A stretch of 64,000 bases of DNA, taken from positions 1,553,501 through 1,617,500 of the forward strand of contig NZ_AP014546.1 in NCBI RefSeq assembly GCF_016592555.1. The letters are read 5' to 3'. A model generated the notes under the pieces. The model worked only from the letters and a program-made list of their open reading frames with translations, was not told the origin of the DNA and did no database searches. The translations under genes were made by a program, and so were the position numbers. The stretch is from Neptunomonas japonica JAMM 1380. Lineage in GTDB: Bacteria > Pseudomonadota > Gammaproteobacteria > Pseudomonadales > Balneatricaceae. Positions 6,615-15,446 of the stretch are shown piece after piece (positions within the stretch are counted from its first letter, which is position 1; the number at the start of each line of letters is the position of its first letter).

Positions 6615-6995
6615 ATGCCGCCACGGACGCCGAAGGCATGCAGGCTGCAAGGATGCCGTCACACAACACAACATAAGCACGGCTACTGTGATGAGCACGC
6701 GCATAAGGCAGAGCGCAAGGCGTGGGCTAACTCAGGGAAAGGTAGAGGCGGCAGACCTTGGCGACGTAAGCGCGACATAGTTAAAGCTAATGCTGATGGG
6801 CTGTGTGTCTTGTGTCGATTGAAGAGAATTATTTCGACAGGTTCTGTCTGTGATCACATCGTGCCAGAGGCCGAGGGCGGCTCGTCAGACATAAGTAATC
6901 TTCAATGGTTGTGTGTGCCTTGTCACGACGAGAAAACCGCTAAGGAATCAAAGCGTGGAGTATCACGCACGCCCACAAGGGGAGGGGCGGGGTAA
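6615..6995 (+). CDS. Phage HNH endonuclease
   Basis: The start is the ATG at 6615 with AAGGAG at 6602-6607; a longer frame back to 6522 would run through Rz1. The N-terminal part has a Cys/His finger (CRLQGCRHTTQHKHGYCDEH). The HNH core is CVLCRL, then CDHIVPEAEGGSSDISNLQW and LCVPCHDEKTA. In HK97-type cos phages an HNH protein encoded right beside terS works with the large terminase in genome cutting and packaging. The context here is exactly that. Confidence 0.88.
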   Translation: MPPRTPKACRLQGCRHTTQHKHGYCDEHAHKAERKAWANSGKGRGGRPWRRKRDIVKANADGLCVLCRLKRIISTGSVCDHIVPEAEGGSSDISNLQWLCVPCHDEKTAKESKRGVSRTPTRGGAG

Positions 6996-7075
6996 ATCTC
7001 TACAGCCTGCGCACACGGACACCGTCCCCCTTGGTCACATTTTTATGTGTCTAAAATTAAAAACTGAAACCGGTG
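6996..7075. other. Candidate cos (packaging) region
   Basis: This short non-coding gap sits between the HNH gene and terS, the usual place of cos in HK97-type phages with an HNH nuclease. It is relatively G+C-rich with a CGGACACCGTCCCCC stretch (7015-7033 area). The exact cut site cannot be read from sequence alone. Confidence 0.3.
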
Positions 7076-7549
7076 ATGATCATGGGCGGAAAATCAGCGG
7101 TGCCTGGTCGTGGCCGAAAGCCAAAACCGAATTCTAAAAAACAGCTTTCTGGTAGCCGTAACGCTAACGATAACGCTGTTGAGTTTGATCTGATTACTAA
7201 TATCGATCCTCCTGTTTGGCTTGATGAGCTCGGCCAAGGCATGTGGAAAACAGTTGTTCCCCATCTCTGTAAAGAAAAAGTTTTAGCGGTTACCGATCTA
7301 CATAACGTCGAAGCCTTCTGTTCTGCTTATTCAACCTTCCGCGCGGCTGAAGTTCACATCACTGAGAACGGTCTTGTGGTCGCGGGCGCTACGGGCGGCC
7401 CAATGAAAAACCCAGCTTGCACGGTTAAGAATGAATCACTTCGACAAATGACAATGTACGGCGCAGCGCTTGGGCTTGATCCAGCATCACGCGGTCGATT
7501 AATGGGCACAGGCGGCAAAGAAAAGGGGAATGATTTCGAGGGTTTCTAA
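7076..7549 (+). CDS. terS: Terminase small subunit, P27 family
   Basis: Three closely spaced starts exist (GTG 7073, ATG 7076, ATG 7082). The protein opens with GRGRKPKPNSKKQLSGS, the P27-type basic tail, and continues with PPVWLDELGQGMWKTVVPHL, LCKEKVLAVTDLHNVEAFCS and ends ASRGRLMGTG. P27-family TerS proteins recognise the packaging site and regulate the large subunit. The length of about 157 aa is typical. TerL starts 4 bp downstream. Confidence 0.9.
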   Translation: MIMGGKSAVPGRGRKPKPNSKKQLSGSRNANDNAVEFDLITNIDPPVWLDELGQGMWKTVVPHLCKEKVLAVTDLHNVEAFCSAYSTFRAAEVHITENGLVVAGATGGPMKNPACTVKNESLRQMTMYGAALGLDPASRGRLMGTGGKEKGNDFEGF

Positions 7550-7552
7550 TAC

Positions 7553-9280
7553 ATGGCTAGTTATCCCAACGTCAACGCGGCGAACAAATACGCCCGGGAT
7601 GTTGTTGGTGGCCGTATTCTTGTTTGTCGATATATACAGTTAGCATGCCAGCGACACCTCAACGACTTAAAAGCAGCGGAATCAAGATCATTTAAATTCA
7701 ATTTTGATCGTGATGCGGCTGAACGTGTTTGTGTATTTGTTCAAAAGCTTCCTCATACGAAAGGAAAGTGGGCGCGTGAACGACTCAGAATAAAGCTTGA
7801 GCCATGGCAGTTGTTCCAATTTTGTTGTGTGTTTGGCTGGAAGATAAAGAAAAGCGGTTTTAGAAGATTCCGCGAAGCTTACTCAGAGATCCCGCGTAAA
7901 AACGGAAAGTCTGCGATTGGTGCCGGCGCTGCGCTCTATATGTTCGCTGCAGATGGTGAAGCAGGCGCAGAAGTTTATGCCGGCGCAACAACAGAAAAGC
8001 AAGCCTGGGAAGTTTTCCGTCCTGCTCGGTTGATGTGCCTTCGTACTCCTGATTTAACCAGTTATTTCGGTATCGATGTAAACGCTAAAAACCTGAATAG
8101 ACCCGCTGATGATTCGCGCTTTGAACCGCTGATAGGTGATCCTGGCGATGGTTCCTCGCCTTCATGTGCAATTGCTGATGAACGGCACGAACACAAAGAT
8201 AATGCTTTGTACGATACGATGATATCAGGCATGGGTGCGCGTGATCAGCCGTTGATATGGGCTATTACCACATCCGGCTTTGATATCGCTGGGCCTTGTT
8301 ATGATGACCGCCGCCGAGTGATAGAAATGCTCGAAGGCACCACACCAGACGACGAGCTTTTTGGTGTTATTTATACGGTAGATCCTGAAGACGATTGGAC
8401 CACACCTCAAGCACTGCGCAAAGCTAACCCAAATATGGGCGTTTCTGTTAGTGAAGAGTTTCTTTTAAATCAGCAACAGCGCGCCATACGAAACCCACGT
8501 TTAGCCAACACCTTCAAAACAAAACATCTTGATTTATGGGTATCCAGCAAAAGCGCCTTTTTCAACATGGAAGAGTGGAAAGCGTGCGAGGATTTAACCC
8601 TAACGCCTGAAATGTTCGCGGGTGAAGATAGCTATTTAGGGGCCGATTTAGCGCGCAAACTCGACATGAACTCAGTCCCTCGGATATTCGCTCGAGAGAT
8701 TGATAGCAAACTTCACTACTACTGTGTCGCGCCGCGCTTCTTTGTACCGTATGACACCGCTTTTGATACCGACAACAAGCGCATGGCCGACCGTTTCCAA
8801 GGATGGGTTAACAAGGATCTGATGATTCTTACTGATGGCGCAGAGATTGACTACCGCGAAATACTGCACGAAGTCTTAGGCATGCGCGACACCGCACCGA
8901 TCAAATCAATCGCAATCGACCCTTCAGGTGCAACCAACCTAAGTCATCATTTAATGGATGAAGGCATAGAAGCGATAACGATCACGCAGAACTACACCAA
9001 CATGAGCGACCCCATGAAAGAACTCGAAGCCGCCATTAAAACAGGCCGGTTTCATCATGACGGTAACCCAATAATGACCTGGTGTATTTCCAACGTAGTC
9101 GCTAAATACCTACCCGGCAATGACGACATAGTGCGGGCAGTCAAAGAAGGAAACGACAACAAGATAGATGGCGCAGTAGCGCTCATCATGGCGATAGGTC
9201 GGGCTCTGCTTGATCACAACACGCCGCACGAAGATGACATTTCTGATCATCTCGAAACATACGGAATCAGGACACTTTAA
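7553..9280 (+). CDS. terL: Terminase large subunit
   Basis: The 575-aa protein fits the Terminase_1 family. The N-terminal ATPase domain has a Walker A-like [12 protein letters not shown] (around residues 113-124) and a Walker B-like [10 protein letters not shown]. The C-terminal RNase H-like nuclease domain begins [14 protein letters not shown]. TerL powers DNA translocation into the prohead and cuts the genome. It sits in the standard terS-terL-portal order. Confidence 0.95.
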   Translation: MASYPNVNAANKYARDVVGGRILVCRYIQLACQRHLNDLKAAESRSFKFNFDRDAAERVCVFVQKLPHTKGKWARERLRIKLEPWQLFQFCCVFGWKIKKSGFRRFREAYSEIPRKNGKSAIGAGAALYMFAADGEAGAEVYAGATTEKQAWEVFRPARLMCLRTPDLTSYFGIDVNAKNLNRPADDSRFEPLIGDPGDGSSPSCAIADERHEHKDNALYDTMISGMGARDQPLIWAITTSGFDIAGPCYDDRRRVIEMLEGTTPDDELFGVIYTVDPEDDWTTPQALRKANPNMGVSVSEEFLLNQQQRAIRNPRLANTFKTKHLDLWVSSKSAFFNMEEWKACEDLTLTPEMFAGEDSYLGADLARKLDMNSVPRIFAREIDSKLHYYCVAPRFFVPYDTAFDTDNKRMADRFQGWVNKDLMILTDGAEIDYREILHEVLGMRDTAPIKSIAIDPSGATNLSHHLMDEGIEAITITQNYTNMSDPMKELEAAIKTGRFHHDGNPIMTWCISNVVAKYLPGNDDIVRAVKEGNDNKIDGAVALIMAIGRALLDHNTPHEDDISDHLETYGIRTL

Positions 9281-9282
9281 TA

Positions 9283-10500
9283 ATGGGCTTACTTTCTTGG
9301 TTCGGTCGTAAATCATCGACACAAATCATAGATACACCAGAAAAGCTGGCCGCCGCTATTGGTTACGGACACGACACCTACACGGGCCGCGCCGTTTCAG
9401 GCCAGCAAGCCTTACAGTTAACCACTGTTTTCGCGTGTATCCGTGTGCTTTCTGAGTCGATGGGCATGCTTCCTTGTAAGCTTTTCGAGCAAACCAACAA
9501 CACACGCACGCCAGCCACAAAGCATAAACTCTATTCGCTGTTAACCATCGCACCCAATAACTACATGACCGCCCAAGAGTTTTGGGAATTGCTTATGGTG
9601 TGCCTATGTTTGCGCGGTAATTTTTACGCCTACAAAGTAAAAGTGATGGGCGAAGTTGTTGAGCTTCTACCGATTGACCCAGGCAGGGTATCCCCAAAGC
9701 TCGGCGATAATTACGAACCGGTTTATACCGTCACATTTAAAGACGGAACAACCGAAACACTCACACAAGATGATATTTGGCATGTTCGTACCTTAACCCT
9801 CGATGGGCTGGTTGGCCTTAACCCGGTAGCGTATGCGCGTGAAGCGATAGCGTTAGGGCTGGCCACAGAAGAACATGGCGCCAGAATGTTTAAAAACGGC
9901 GCAACGCCTACCGGAATACTGCAAACCGCAAACCAGTTATCAGAGCCGGCATTCAATCGCGTTCGGGACCAGTTTCAAGAAAACCATCAAGGCATGGCAA
10001 ACAGCCATAAACCTATGATTTTAGAAATGGGACTTGATTGGAAGCCGATTAGCTTAAACGCTGAAGATTCACAGTTTCTTGAAACCCGTAAATTTCAACG
10101 TGATGAGATATGCGCTATTTATCGCGTTCCTCCTCACTTGGTAGCTAACCTAGAAAAAGCCTCTTTCAATAACATTGAAGAGTTGGGTTTGAGCTTCGTG
10201 AACTACGGGCTTGTTTCATACATGACTCGTATCGAAAGCCGTATCAATACCGGATTGCTCAAGCCGTCAGACAGAGGCCGCTATTATGCCAAGTTCAATG
10301 CGGCCGCATTGCTGCGAGGTAATCTAAAAGCCCGTTTCGAATCCTACGGGCAAGGCATTAACTGGGGGATTTTAAGCCCTAATGACTGCCGGGAACTAGA
10401 AGATATGAACCCGCGTGAAGGCGGTGACCTTTACCTAACACCGCTTAATATGACTACACAACCGGAGAGCAATAACAATGCTGACAAAGAAAAGGCTTGA
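9283..10500 (+). CDS. Portal protein, HK97 family
   Basis: The 405-aa protein has hallmark segments of HK97-type portals: SGQQALQLTTVFACIRVLSE near the N-terminus, ATKHKLYSLLTIAPNNYMTA, FWELLMVCLCLRGNFYAYKV, and ICAIYRVPPHLVANLEKASF. It forms the dodecameric ring through which DNA enters and leaves the capsid. The 3' end overlaps the protease gene by 23 bp. Confidence 0.95.
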   Translation: MGLLSWFGRKSSTQIIDTPEKLAAAIGYGHDTYTGRAVSGQQALQLTTVFACIRVLSESMGMLPCKLFEQTNNTRTPATKHKLYSLLTIAPNNYMTAQEFWELLMVCLCLRGNFYAYKVKVMGEVVELLPIDPGRVSPKLGDNYEPVYTVTFKDGTTETLTQDDIWHVRTLTLDGLVGLNPVAYAREAIALGLATEEHGARMFKNGATPTGILQTANQLSEPAFNRVRDQFQENHQGMANSHKPMILEMGLDWKPISLNAEDSQFLETRKFQRDEICAIYRVPPHLVANLEKASFNNIEELGLSFVNYGLVSYMTRIESRINTGLLKPSDRGRYYAKFNAAALLRGNLKARFESYGQGINWGILSPNDCRELEDMNPREGGDLYLTPLNMTTQPESNNNADKEKA

Positions 10501-11140
10501 TGTTGCCCTTAACATTAAGAGCGTAAGCGACACAGGCGAGTTTGAAGGTTACGGCTCTGTGTTTGGTGTTAAAGATAGCCAAATGGATATTGTTGTACGT
10601 GGCGCGTTTGAGAAAAGTTTATCGACTTGGAAAGAGAAAGGCCGGTTACCTGCGCTACTGTGGCAGCACAACATGAACGAGCCAATCGGTATCTACACCG
10701 AAATGAAAGAAGATGATACCGGCTTATATGTTAAAGGGCGCTTGCTGGTGGATGATGACCCGTTAGCAAAACGCGCACACGCCCATATGAAAGCCGGTTC
10801 GCTTTCTGGTATGTCGATTGGTTACATGCTGAATGACTACGACTACGACAGCGAAAAAGACGCTTTCATCTTAAAAGAACTCGACTTATGGGAAGTCTCA
10901 CTCGTTACCTTCCCCTCTAACGATGAAGCACGTATTTCCAATGTAAAAAATGCACTGGATCACGGAACTATTCCGCGACCTAGTGAAATAGAGAGAACCC
11001 TGCGAGAGGTTGGGTTTTCACGTTCGCAAGCTAAAAGCTTTATGGCTAATGGCTTTAGTGCGCTGGAGCTGCGAGACGCAGACACAGATAAAGCACTGCA
11101 ATCCCTTAAAACACTTTCCAACCTCTTTACGGAGAAATAA
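10478..11140 (+). CDS. Prohead maturation protease, HK97 family
   Basis: The 220-aa serine protease has GEFEGYGSVFGVKDSQMDIV, the catalytic His segment LLWQHNMNEPIG (around residue 65) and the Ser segment GSLSGMSIGY (around residues 107-116), followed by LWEVSLVTFPSNDEA. These enzymes remove the delta domain of the capsid protein during maturation. The extra C-terminal part contains a short helical region (REVGFSRSQAKSFMANGF). It is placed between portal and capsid genes as usual. Confidence 0.93.
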   Translation: MLTKKRLDVALNIKSVSDTGEFEGYGSVFGVKDSQMDIVVRGAFEKSLSTWKEKGRLPALLWQHNMNEPIGIYTEMKEDDTGLYVKGRLLVDDDPLAKRAHAHMKAGSLSGMSIGYMLNDYDYDSEKDAFILKELDLWEVSLVTFPSNDEARISNVKNALDHGTIPRPSEIERTLREVGFSRSQAKSFMANGFSALELRDADTDKALQSLKTLSNLFTEK

Positions 11141-11142
11141 TC

Positions 11143-12345
11143 ATGCCTGTTGAATTAAAAGATATCGAACTTGTAGCCTCAGAAATTAAAGGCCAGTTTG
11201 ATGAATTTAAAGCGAAGAACGATAAACGTTTTGACGCTATCGAATCAGAAAAAGGCGCACTGGCTGGTCAGGTTGAAACCCTGAACGGCAAACTGTCTGA
11301 TCTGGATGAATACAAAACCGCACTTGAAAAAGAACTAGCTGGTTTAAAGCGCCCAGGTGCAACCGGTGTATCAAAAGAAGTAGAAGCCCATAAACAGGCA
11401 TTTACTCAGTTTATGCGCAAAGGTCGTGAAGAAGGCTTACGCGAACTTGAGCAGAAAGCACTTAATACCACGGTTGATGCCGATGGTGGTTTTGCAGTGC
11501 CAGAAGAACTGGACCGCACTATCATTGAATTGATGCGCAATGATTCGCCAATGCGTCAAGTGTGCAACAGCATCACCGTATCAACCTCTGATTACAAAAA
11601 ACTGGTTAATCTTGGTGGCGCTGGTTCCGGTTGGGTTGGTGAAGATGATGCTCGCCCAGCAACAGGCACGCCAACGCTTGCACAGGTTATCGCCTCAATG
11701 GGTGAGATTTACGCTAACCCGCAAGCTACGCAAACTTCACTTGATGACATGTTCTTCAATGTTGAAGCATGGCTAAACAATGAAGTATCAATGGAGTTTG
11801 CAGAAAAAGAAGGCTCTGCGTTCCTGTTGGGTGATGGCACCAATAAGCCAAAAGGAATCTTGGCGCACACGTTAGCGCTTACTGCTGATGCTGTGCGAGC
11901 GTTTGGCAGTATCCAAAACATCAAATCAGGAACGGCTGGGAACTTTGATGGTGATGATTTGCTAAGCCTAATCTATGGATTGAAAAAAGGCTATCGCAAC
12001 GGTTCACAATTTATGATGGCGGGTACAACGTTGCATAAAGTGCGTACCCTGAAAGATGCGCAAGGCGCTTACCTGTGGGCTCCTGGCTTACAAGCTGGCC
12101 AGCCTTCCTCTTTGCTCGGTTATGCCATCGCAGAGAATGACGATATGCCGGTTGTGGCAGCGGATGCCAACGCGCTGATGTTCGGTAACTTCATGCGTGC
12201 TTACACCATTGTTGACCGTATCGGTACACGAATCCTTCGTGATCCATACACCAACAAACCAAACGTGGGCTTCTACACCACAAAACGAGTAGGCGGCATG
12301 CTGACCGACTCTAACGCGGTTAAAGTACTTACGCTAAGCGTTTAA
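11143..12345 (+). CDS. Major capsid protein, HK97 fold
   Basis: The 400-aa protein has an N-terminal coiled coil (residues about 1-75; IKGQFDEFKAKNDKRFDAIE), which serves as the scaffolding delta domain. The shell domain starts near TTVDADGGFAVPEELDRTII, where the protease probably cuts nearby. Other family marks are MRQVCNSITVSTSDYKKLV and AFLLGDGTNKPKGIL. An intrinsic terminator follows immediately. Confidence 0.95.
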   Translation: MPVELKDIELVASEIKGQFDEFKAKNDKRFDAIESEKGALAGQVETLNGKLSDLDEYKTALEKELAGLKRPGATGVSKEVEAHKQAFTQFMRKGREEGLRELEQKALNTTVDADGGFAVPEELDRTIIELMRNDSPMRQVCNSITVSTSDYKKLVNLGGAGSGWVGEDDARPATGTPTLAQVIASMGEIYANPQATQTSLDDMFFNVEAWLNNEVSMEFAEKEGSAFLLGDGTNKPKGILAHTLALTADAVRAFGSIQNIKSGTAGNFDGDDLLSLIYGLKKGYRNGSQFMMAGTTLHKVRTLKDAQGAYLWAPGLQAGQPSSLLGYAIAENDDMPVVAADANALMFGNFMRAYTIVDRIGTRILRDPYTNKPNVGFYTTKRVGGMLTDSNAVKVLTLSV

Positions 12346-12364
12346 TACTGGCTGATAAAAAAAA

Positions 12365-12386
12365 GACTCCTTCGGGGGTCTTTTTT
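12365..12386 (+). terminator. Intrinsic terminator after capsid gene
   Basis: GACTCC (12365-12370), loop TTCG, GGGGTC (12375-12380), then six T. The preceding A-run makes it potentially bidirectional. It probably lowers expression of downstream genes relative to capsid. Confidence 0.8.
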
Positions 12387-12400
12387 ATGGAGAAACTAAA

Positions 12401-12604
12401 ATGTCAAAAGTCATTATTGTAGAAAAAACATTCCTTCATGCAGAAGATGGCAACACGGTTACCGAATACGCAGAAGGTGAACACTTGGTAAGTGAACGCT
12501 GCGCTGAAGTTGCTATTAAACAGCTGAAAGTGGCGAAAGAAAGCAAAACAAAAGCGGCTGACTTTATCGCCGCACAAGAAAAAGAAGCGGCTGAAAAGGC
12601 GTAA
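12401..12604 (+). CDS. Small hypothetical virion-region protein
   Basis: The 67-aa protein (MSKVIIVEKTFLHAEDGNTV ... AEKA) has a GGAG ribosome-binding sequence overlapping the end of the terminator. It ends in a Lys/Ala/Glu-rich helix. Short genes at this place between capsid and head-tail connector occur in many HK97-type phages; the function is unknown. Confidence 0.65.
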   Translation: MSKVIIVEKTFLHAEDGNTVTEYAEGEHLVSERCAEVAIKQLKVAKESKTKAADFIAAQEKEAAEKA

Positions 12605-12607
12605 ACC

Positions 12608-13186
12608 ATGCCAATTATCACCCTAGAACCTGCAACAACCGAACCGGTCACACTCGAAGAAGTGCGAGCTCAATGCCGTATAGATGGCGATATAACCGAC
12701 GAAAACACATTGTTGCAGGGGCTAATATCAACGGCGCGTGAATACTGCGAAAACCACACGGGGCGTCACTTTGCTGCTAAAACGCTGCATTACATTGGTA
12801 ATTGGTGCGCTAATAAGATTGAGCTAACCCCCAACCTTAAAACAGTCAGTTTTATTCAGTACCGCGACCATAACAACGAACAGCAATCGTTTCCAGATAC
12901 AAAGTATTACGTTGATTCAGTTTCGCTGGTGGGTGCGGTCATCCCGCTGAGCACTTGGCCGAGCACCTACCCGACACACCCGCAGCCGGTCACTATCGAA
13001 TTTGAAGTGGGCGACACAGATGAAAGCGGCAATTCATCATGCCCCTATGGGGTGAAGCAGGCCATTTTATTGCTGGTGGCTCATTGGTACGAAAACCGCA
13101 GTGCTGTTGCCTTTAGTGGCACAAGTAAAGAAGTTGAGTATTCCGTTTCTGCATTGCTCTCACCGTACAGGGTTTTAAACGTATGA
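12608..13186 (+). CDS. Head-tail connector protein, gp6-like
   Basis: The 192-aa protein starts ITLEPATTEPVTLEEVRAQC and continues LLQGLISTAREYCENHTGRH, the signature of the Phage_connect_1/gp6-like family that forms the adaptor ring beneath the portal. The C-terminal part (PYGVKQAILLLVAHWYENRS) is the helix expected in this family. It overlaps the next gene by 4 bp. Confidence 0.88.
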   Translation: MPIITLEPATTEPVTLEEVRAQCRIDGDITDENTLLQGLISTAREYCENHTGRHFAAKTLHYIGNWCANKIELTPNLKTVSFIQYRDHNNEQQSFPDTKYYVDSVSLVGAVIPLSTWPSTYPTHPQPVTIEFEVGDTDESGNSSCPYGVKQAILLLVAHWYENRSAVAFSGTSKEVEYSVSALLSPYRVLNV

Positions 13187-13596
13187 AGCGCTTACATGCC
13201 GGAAAACTCGACCAGCGCATAACGCTCTATAAGCCGCTCACAGGCAAAACAGAATCAGGCGCACCCATTACCCATAAATTTGAAAAAGTAGGGACGGTGT
13301 GGGCGGCGGTTGAGCTGGTAGGTATTGCAGAAGATAACAGCGGCGAAAAAGACCAAGCCACCGGAAAGCACCTAATAACAATGCGTTGGCGCAACGTGGG
13401 TAAAAATTGGATAGGTATTTGGCGCAATCAAATTTTAAGAGTGATTGGCGTTGATGACACCGACCCACAAAAAAGGCAAAAACAGCTAACCGCCGAAACA
13501 GAAAACGCCGTCGCTGAAATGTGGATTAACGAAAACACCCTAGTAGATGATGCCACAGAGCGGCTAAGAGAGGTTGTTAACGAGGGCTGGCCGTAA
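13183..13596 (+). CDS. Head-tail adaptor (head closure) protein
   Basis: The 137-aa protein has the family start LHAGKLDQRITLYKPLTGKT, then GTVWAAVELVGIAE and the segment NQILRVIGVDDTDPQKRQKQ, typical of the Phage_H_T_join family (SPP1 gp16/HK97 gp7-like). It plugs the connector and docks the tail. Gene order supports this. Confidence 0.88.
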   Translation: MKRLHAGKLDQRITLYKPLTGKTESGAPITHKFEKVGTVWAAVELVGIAEDNSGEKDQATGKHLITMRWRNVGKNWIGIWRNQILRVIGVDDTDPQKRQKQLTAETENAVAEMWINENTLVDDATERLREVVNEGWP

Positions 13597-14030
13597 TGAT
13601 GAATGAAAGCTGGGAAATTACCGGGCTAGATGATCTTGAGAGGCAGCTCGCTGCGCTAGGGGGTGAAGATGGGCTAACAGCATTACGTCGTGCGTCTCGT
13701 GCGGCCATGAAGCCAGTCAAAGAACAGATGATAGCGAATGCCCCCTTTGATGATGATTCTCAGGGCGAGCACATGCGCGACAAAATCAGCATGACCACCA
13801 AAAAGACCGACAAGCGCAAAGCTGGTAAAAATAATGCACTAGCGGTGCGTGTTGGACCAACAAAAAAACATGCTCAAAAAGCGATAGCGGCAGAGTATGG
13901 CAACGAGCATCAAGAAGCCATCCCGTTTATGCGTCCTGCACTTTTCGACCAACGGCACCAAGTTGTTGATGGTATGCGTACTAAATTAGCGGTTGAGATA
14001 GAGCGAATCGTCAGGAAAAACGCACGATGA
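13596..14030 (+). CDS. HK97 gp10-family tail-joining protein
   Basis: The protein opens WEITGLDDLERQLAALGGED and continues LRRASRAAMKPVKEQMIANAP, the signature of the HK97 gp10 family. It also carries IPFMRPALFDQRHQ near the C-terminus as in relatives. This family contributes to tail completion at the head-proximal end. Starts overlap the upstream stop; the next gene starts 4 bp inside this one. Confidence 0.88.
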   Translation: MMNESWEITGLDDLERQLAALGGEDGLTALRRASRAAMKPVKEQMIANAPFDDDSQGEHMRDKISMTTKKTDKRKAGKNNALAVRVGPTKKHAQKAIAAEYGNEHQEAIPFMRPALFDQRHQVVDGMRTKLAVEIERIVRKNAR

Positions 14031-14398
14031 ACATAGGAAAAGGTTTAATCGCGTGGCTTGAGGCCGAACTAAAGCTGGATGCGTTCTGGCTAGAGCGTCC
14101 CGAAGGTGTAAAGCGTTGCTGTGTTTATCGATGCATTAGCCCTGGCACTATCAGTGGCAACCTAAAAAGCCCAGGCATAAAAGCCGATACGTACTCAATC
14201 ACGGTTTATCACGACGACCCCGACAAAGGCCATGCCGCCGCTGAGATTATCAGAACGAAACTAAATGATTTTACTGGCGATTTAGGCGGCTATCCAGTCC
14301 AGCAAATACAGCCAACAGGTGGCTTTGATCAGATCCTCAATGCAGAGGCCGGCATCAAAGTTTATCAATTCAACCGTGATTTACTCATTAACCATTAA
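14027..14398 (+). CDS. Tail terminator/completion protein, DUF3168-like
   Basis: The 123-aa protein lies at the position of the tail terminator, right before the tail tube gene. The segments TYSITVYHDDPDKGHAAAEI and YPVQQIQPTGGFDQILNAEA fit the alpha/beta fold of DUF3168/gpU-type proteins. The family assignment rests partly on gene order. Confidence 0.65.
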   Translation: MNIGKGLIAWLEAELKLDAFWLERPEGVKRCCVYRCISPGTISGNLKSPGIKADTYSITVYHDDPDKGHAAAEIIRTKLNDFTGDLGGYPVQQIQPTGGFDQILNAEAGIKVYQFNRDLLINH

Positions 14399-14409
14399 GG
14401 ATAAACATT

Positions 14410-14850
14410 ATGTCCGTCGCAGATCCTAGTACCTATGCAAAACTGCCAGCCGGAACCCGTTTTTTATGGGGGCCGCTTGGCACCGCAACTGCTGATCTTA
14501 AGCTGCTAAAAGATGCAAACGCGATTGGTGCCACTGGCAAAAAGGGCGGCTTTGTTGAAGCTGACCGGCTTATTGATACCGAGAAAAAATACATCGCCGA
14601 TATGAAAGACGGTGAAGATAAAGAATTTGCCTTTCTTGATGACCCTACCGACGATGATTTAACAGCATTTTTAGCGGCGGCAGATGCAGATCAAACCGTT
14701 ATCGTGCGCATTGAATTCCCTAATGGCCGCTTTGCCGATATGAATGTAGCGCTTAATGGCTGGTCTACCCAAGAGCTCGATAAAGGTAAGCCGATGATGC
14801 TGGTTGCTTCTGGTAAGCAGAACGCAATTAACCGCGGCATGATCGTTTAA
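14410..14850 (+). CDS. Major tail tube protein
   Basis: The 146-aa protein (MSVADPSTYAKLPAGTRFLW ...) contains GGFVEADRLIDTEKKYIADM and FAFLDDPTDDDLTAFLAAA, like tail tube proteins of HK97/lambda-type siphophages. Position between tail terminator and the frameshifting chaperone pair is diagnostic. Confidence 0.8.
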   Translation: MSVADPSTYAKLPAGTRFLWGPLGTATADLKLLKDANAIGATGKKGGFVEADRLIDTEKKYIADMKDGEDKEFAFLDDPTDDDLTAFLAAADADQTVIVRIEFPNGRFADMNVALNGWSTQELDKGKPMMLVASGKQNAINRGMIV

Positions 14851-14879
14851 TAGCCCCTCTCTAATATTCGGAAAAAATC

Positions 14880-15230
14880 ATGAAAAAACAATCGTTAAAA
14901 GCAAAGCTATTAAACCCCGCTAAACTGACCCCGCTTACCGTCGCTATTTTTGGTGATACATATCAAGTTGCGCGCTCATCAGCGGCGAAAGTAGCGCTTG
15001 TGAATAACCAACTGAACGATACCGATGATCCTCAGGTGTTAGAAAAAATATCGGCGCAGTTTATTTTGGAATCGATTATTGATGAAGACGGTGTTTCGTT
15101 ATCAGAAAGCGTTACAGCTGAAGAACTGCTTAACACTTATGATCACGTATCTGTGCGTGAAGCATACACAAAAATAATGAAAGTTAATTTTGGTGGTTCA
15201 GAAGGTATCGAAGAAGCAAAAAAAGACTAA
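14880..15230 (+). CDS. Tail assembly chaperone (gpG-like)
   Basis: The 116-aa protein begins with a basic segment (MKKQSLKAKLLNPAKLTPLT) and ends GGSEGIEEAKKD. It lies between the tail tube and tape measure genes, as lambda G does. The final codons GCA AAA AAA GAC TAA contain a seven-A slippery run at 15218-15224, allowing a -1 shift into an otherwise orphan frame that runs to 15430. Confidence 0.8.
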   Translation: MKKQSLKAKLLNPAKLTPLTVAIFGDTYQVARSSAAKVALVNNQLNDTDDPQVLEKISAQFILESIIDEDGVSLSESVTAEELLNTYDHVSVREAYTKIMKVNFGGSEGIEEAKKD

Positions 15231-15430
15231 CCAGCAACCCGGCTTTAAGCGTTTGTTTTGAGCTGGGCGAACTGCTGGGCCTAGCCGATCCACGCGATAT
15301 CTATCATGCAGATGCCGAACTCATCGCCTTATGGCGTGCTTATTTCAATCTGAAAAACGAACCACAAACAACCGAAAACACTAACGATGTTGATGCGCAG
15401 GTAAATGCCTGTGAGCGGCTTTTGATGTAG
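14880..15430 (+). CDS. Tail assembly chaperone fusion (gpGT-like) by programmed -1 frameshift
   Basis: If ribosomes slip back one base on the A-run at 15218-15224, translation continues from 15224 in the -1 frame for 68 codons to a TAG at 15428. The added peptide includes NPALSVCFELGELLGLADPR and HADAELIALWRAYFNLKNEP, a well-formed acidic/helical sequence with no start codon of its own. In lambda the G-GT fusion, made by the same kind of slip, chaperones the tape measure protein during tail assembly. The frame ends 16 bp before the tape measure start. The fusion would be 183 aa. Confidence 0.8.
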
Positions 15431-15446
15431 CACCTAAAGGATTTAT

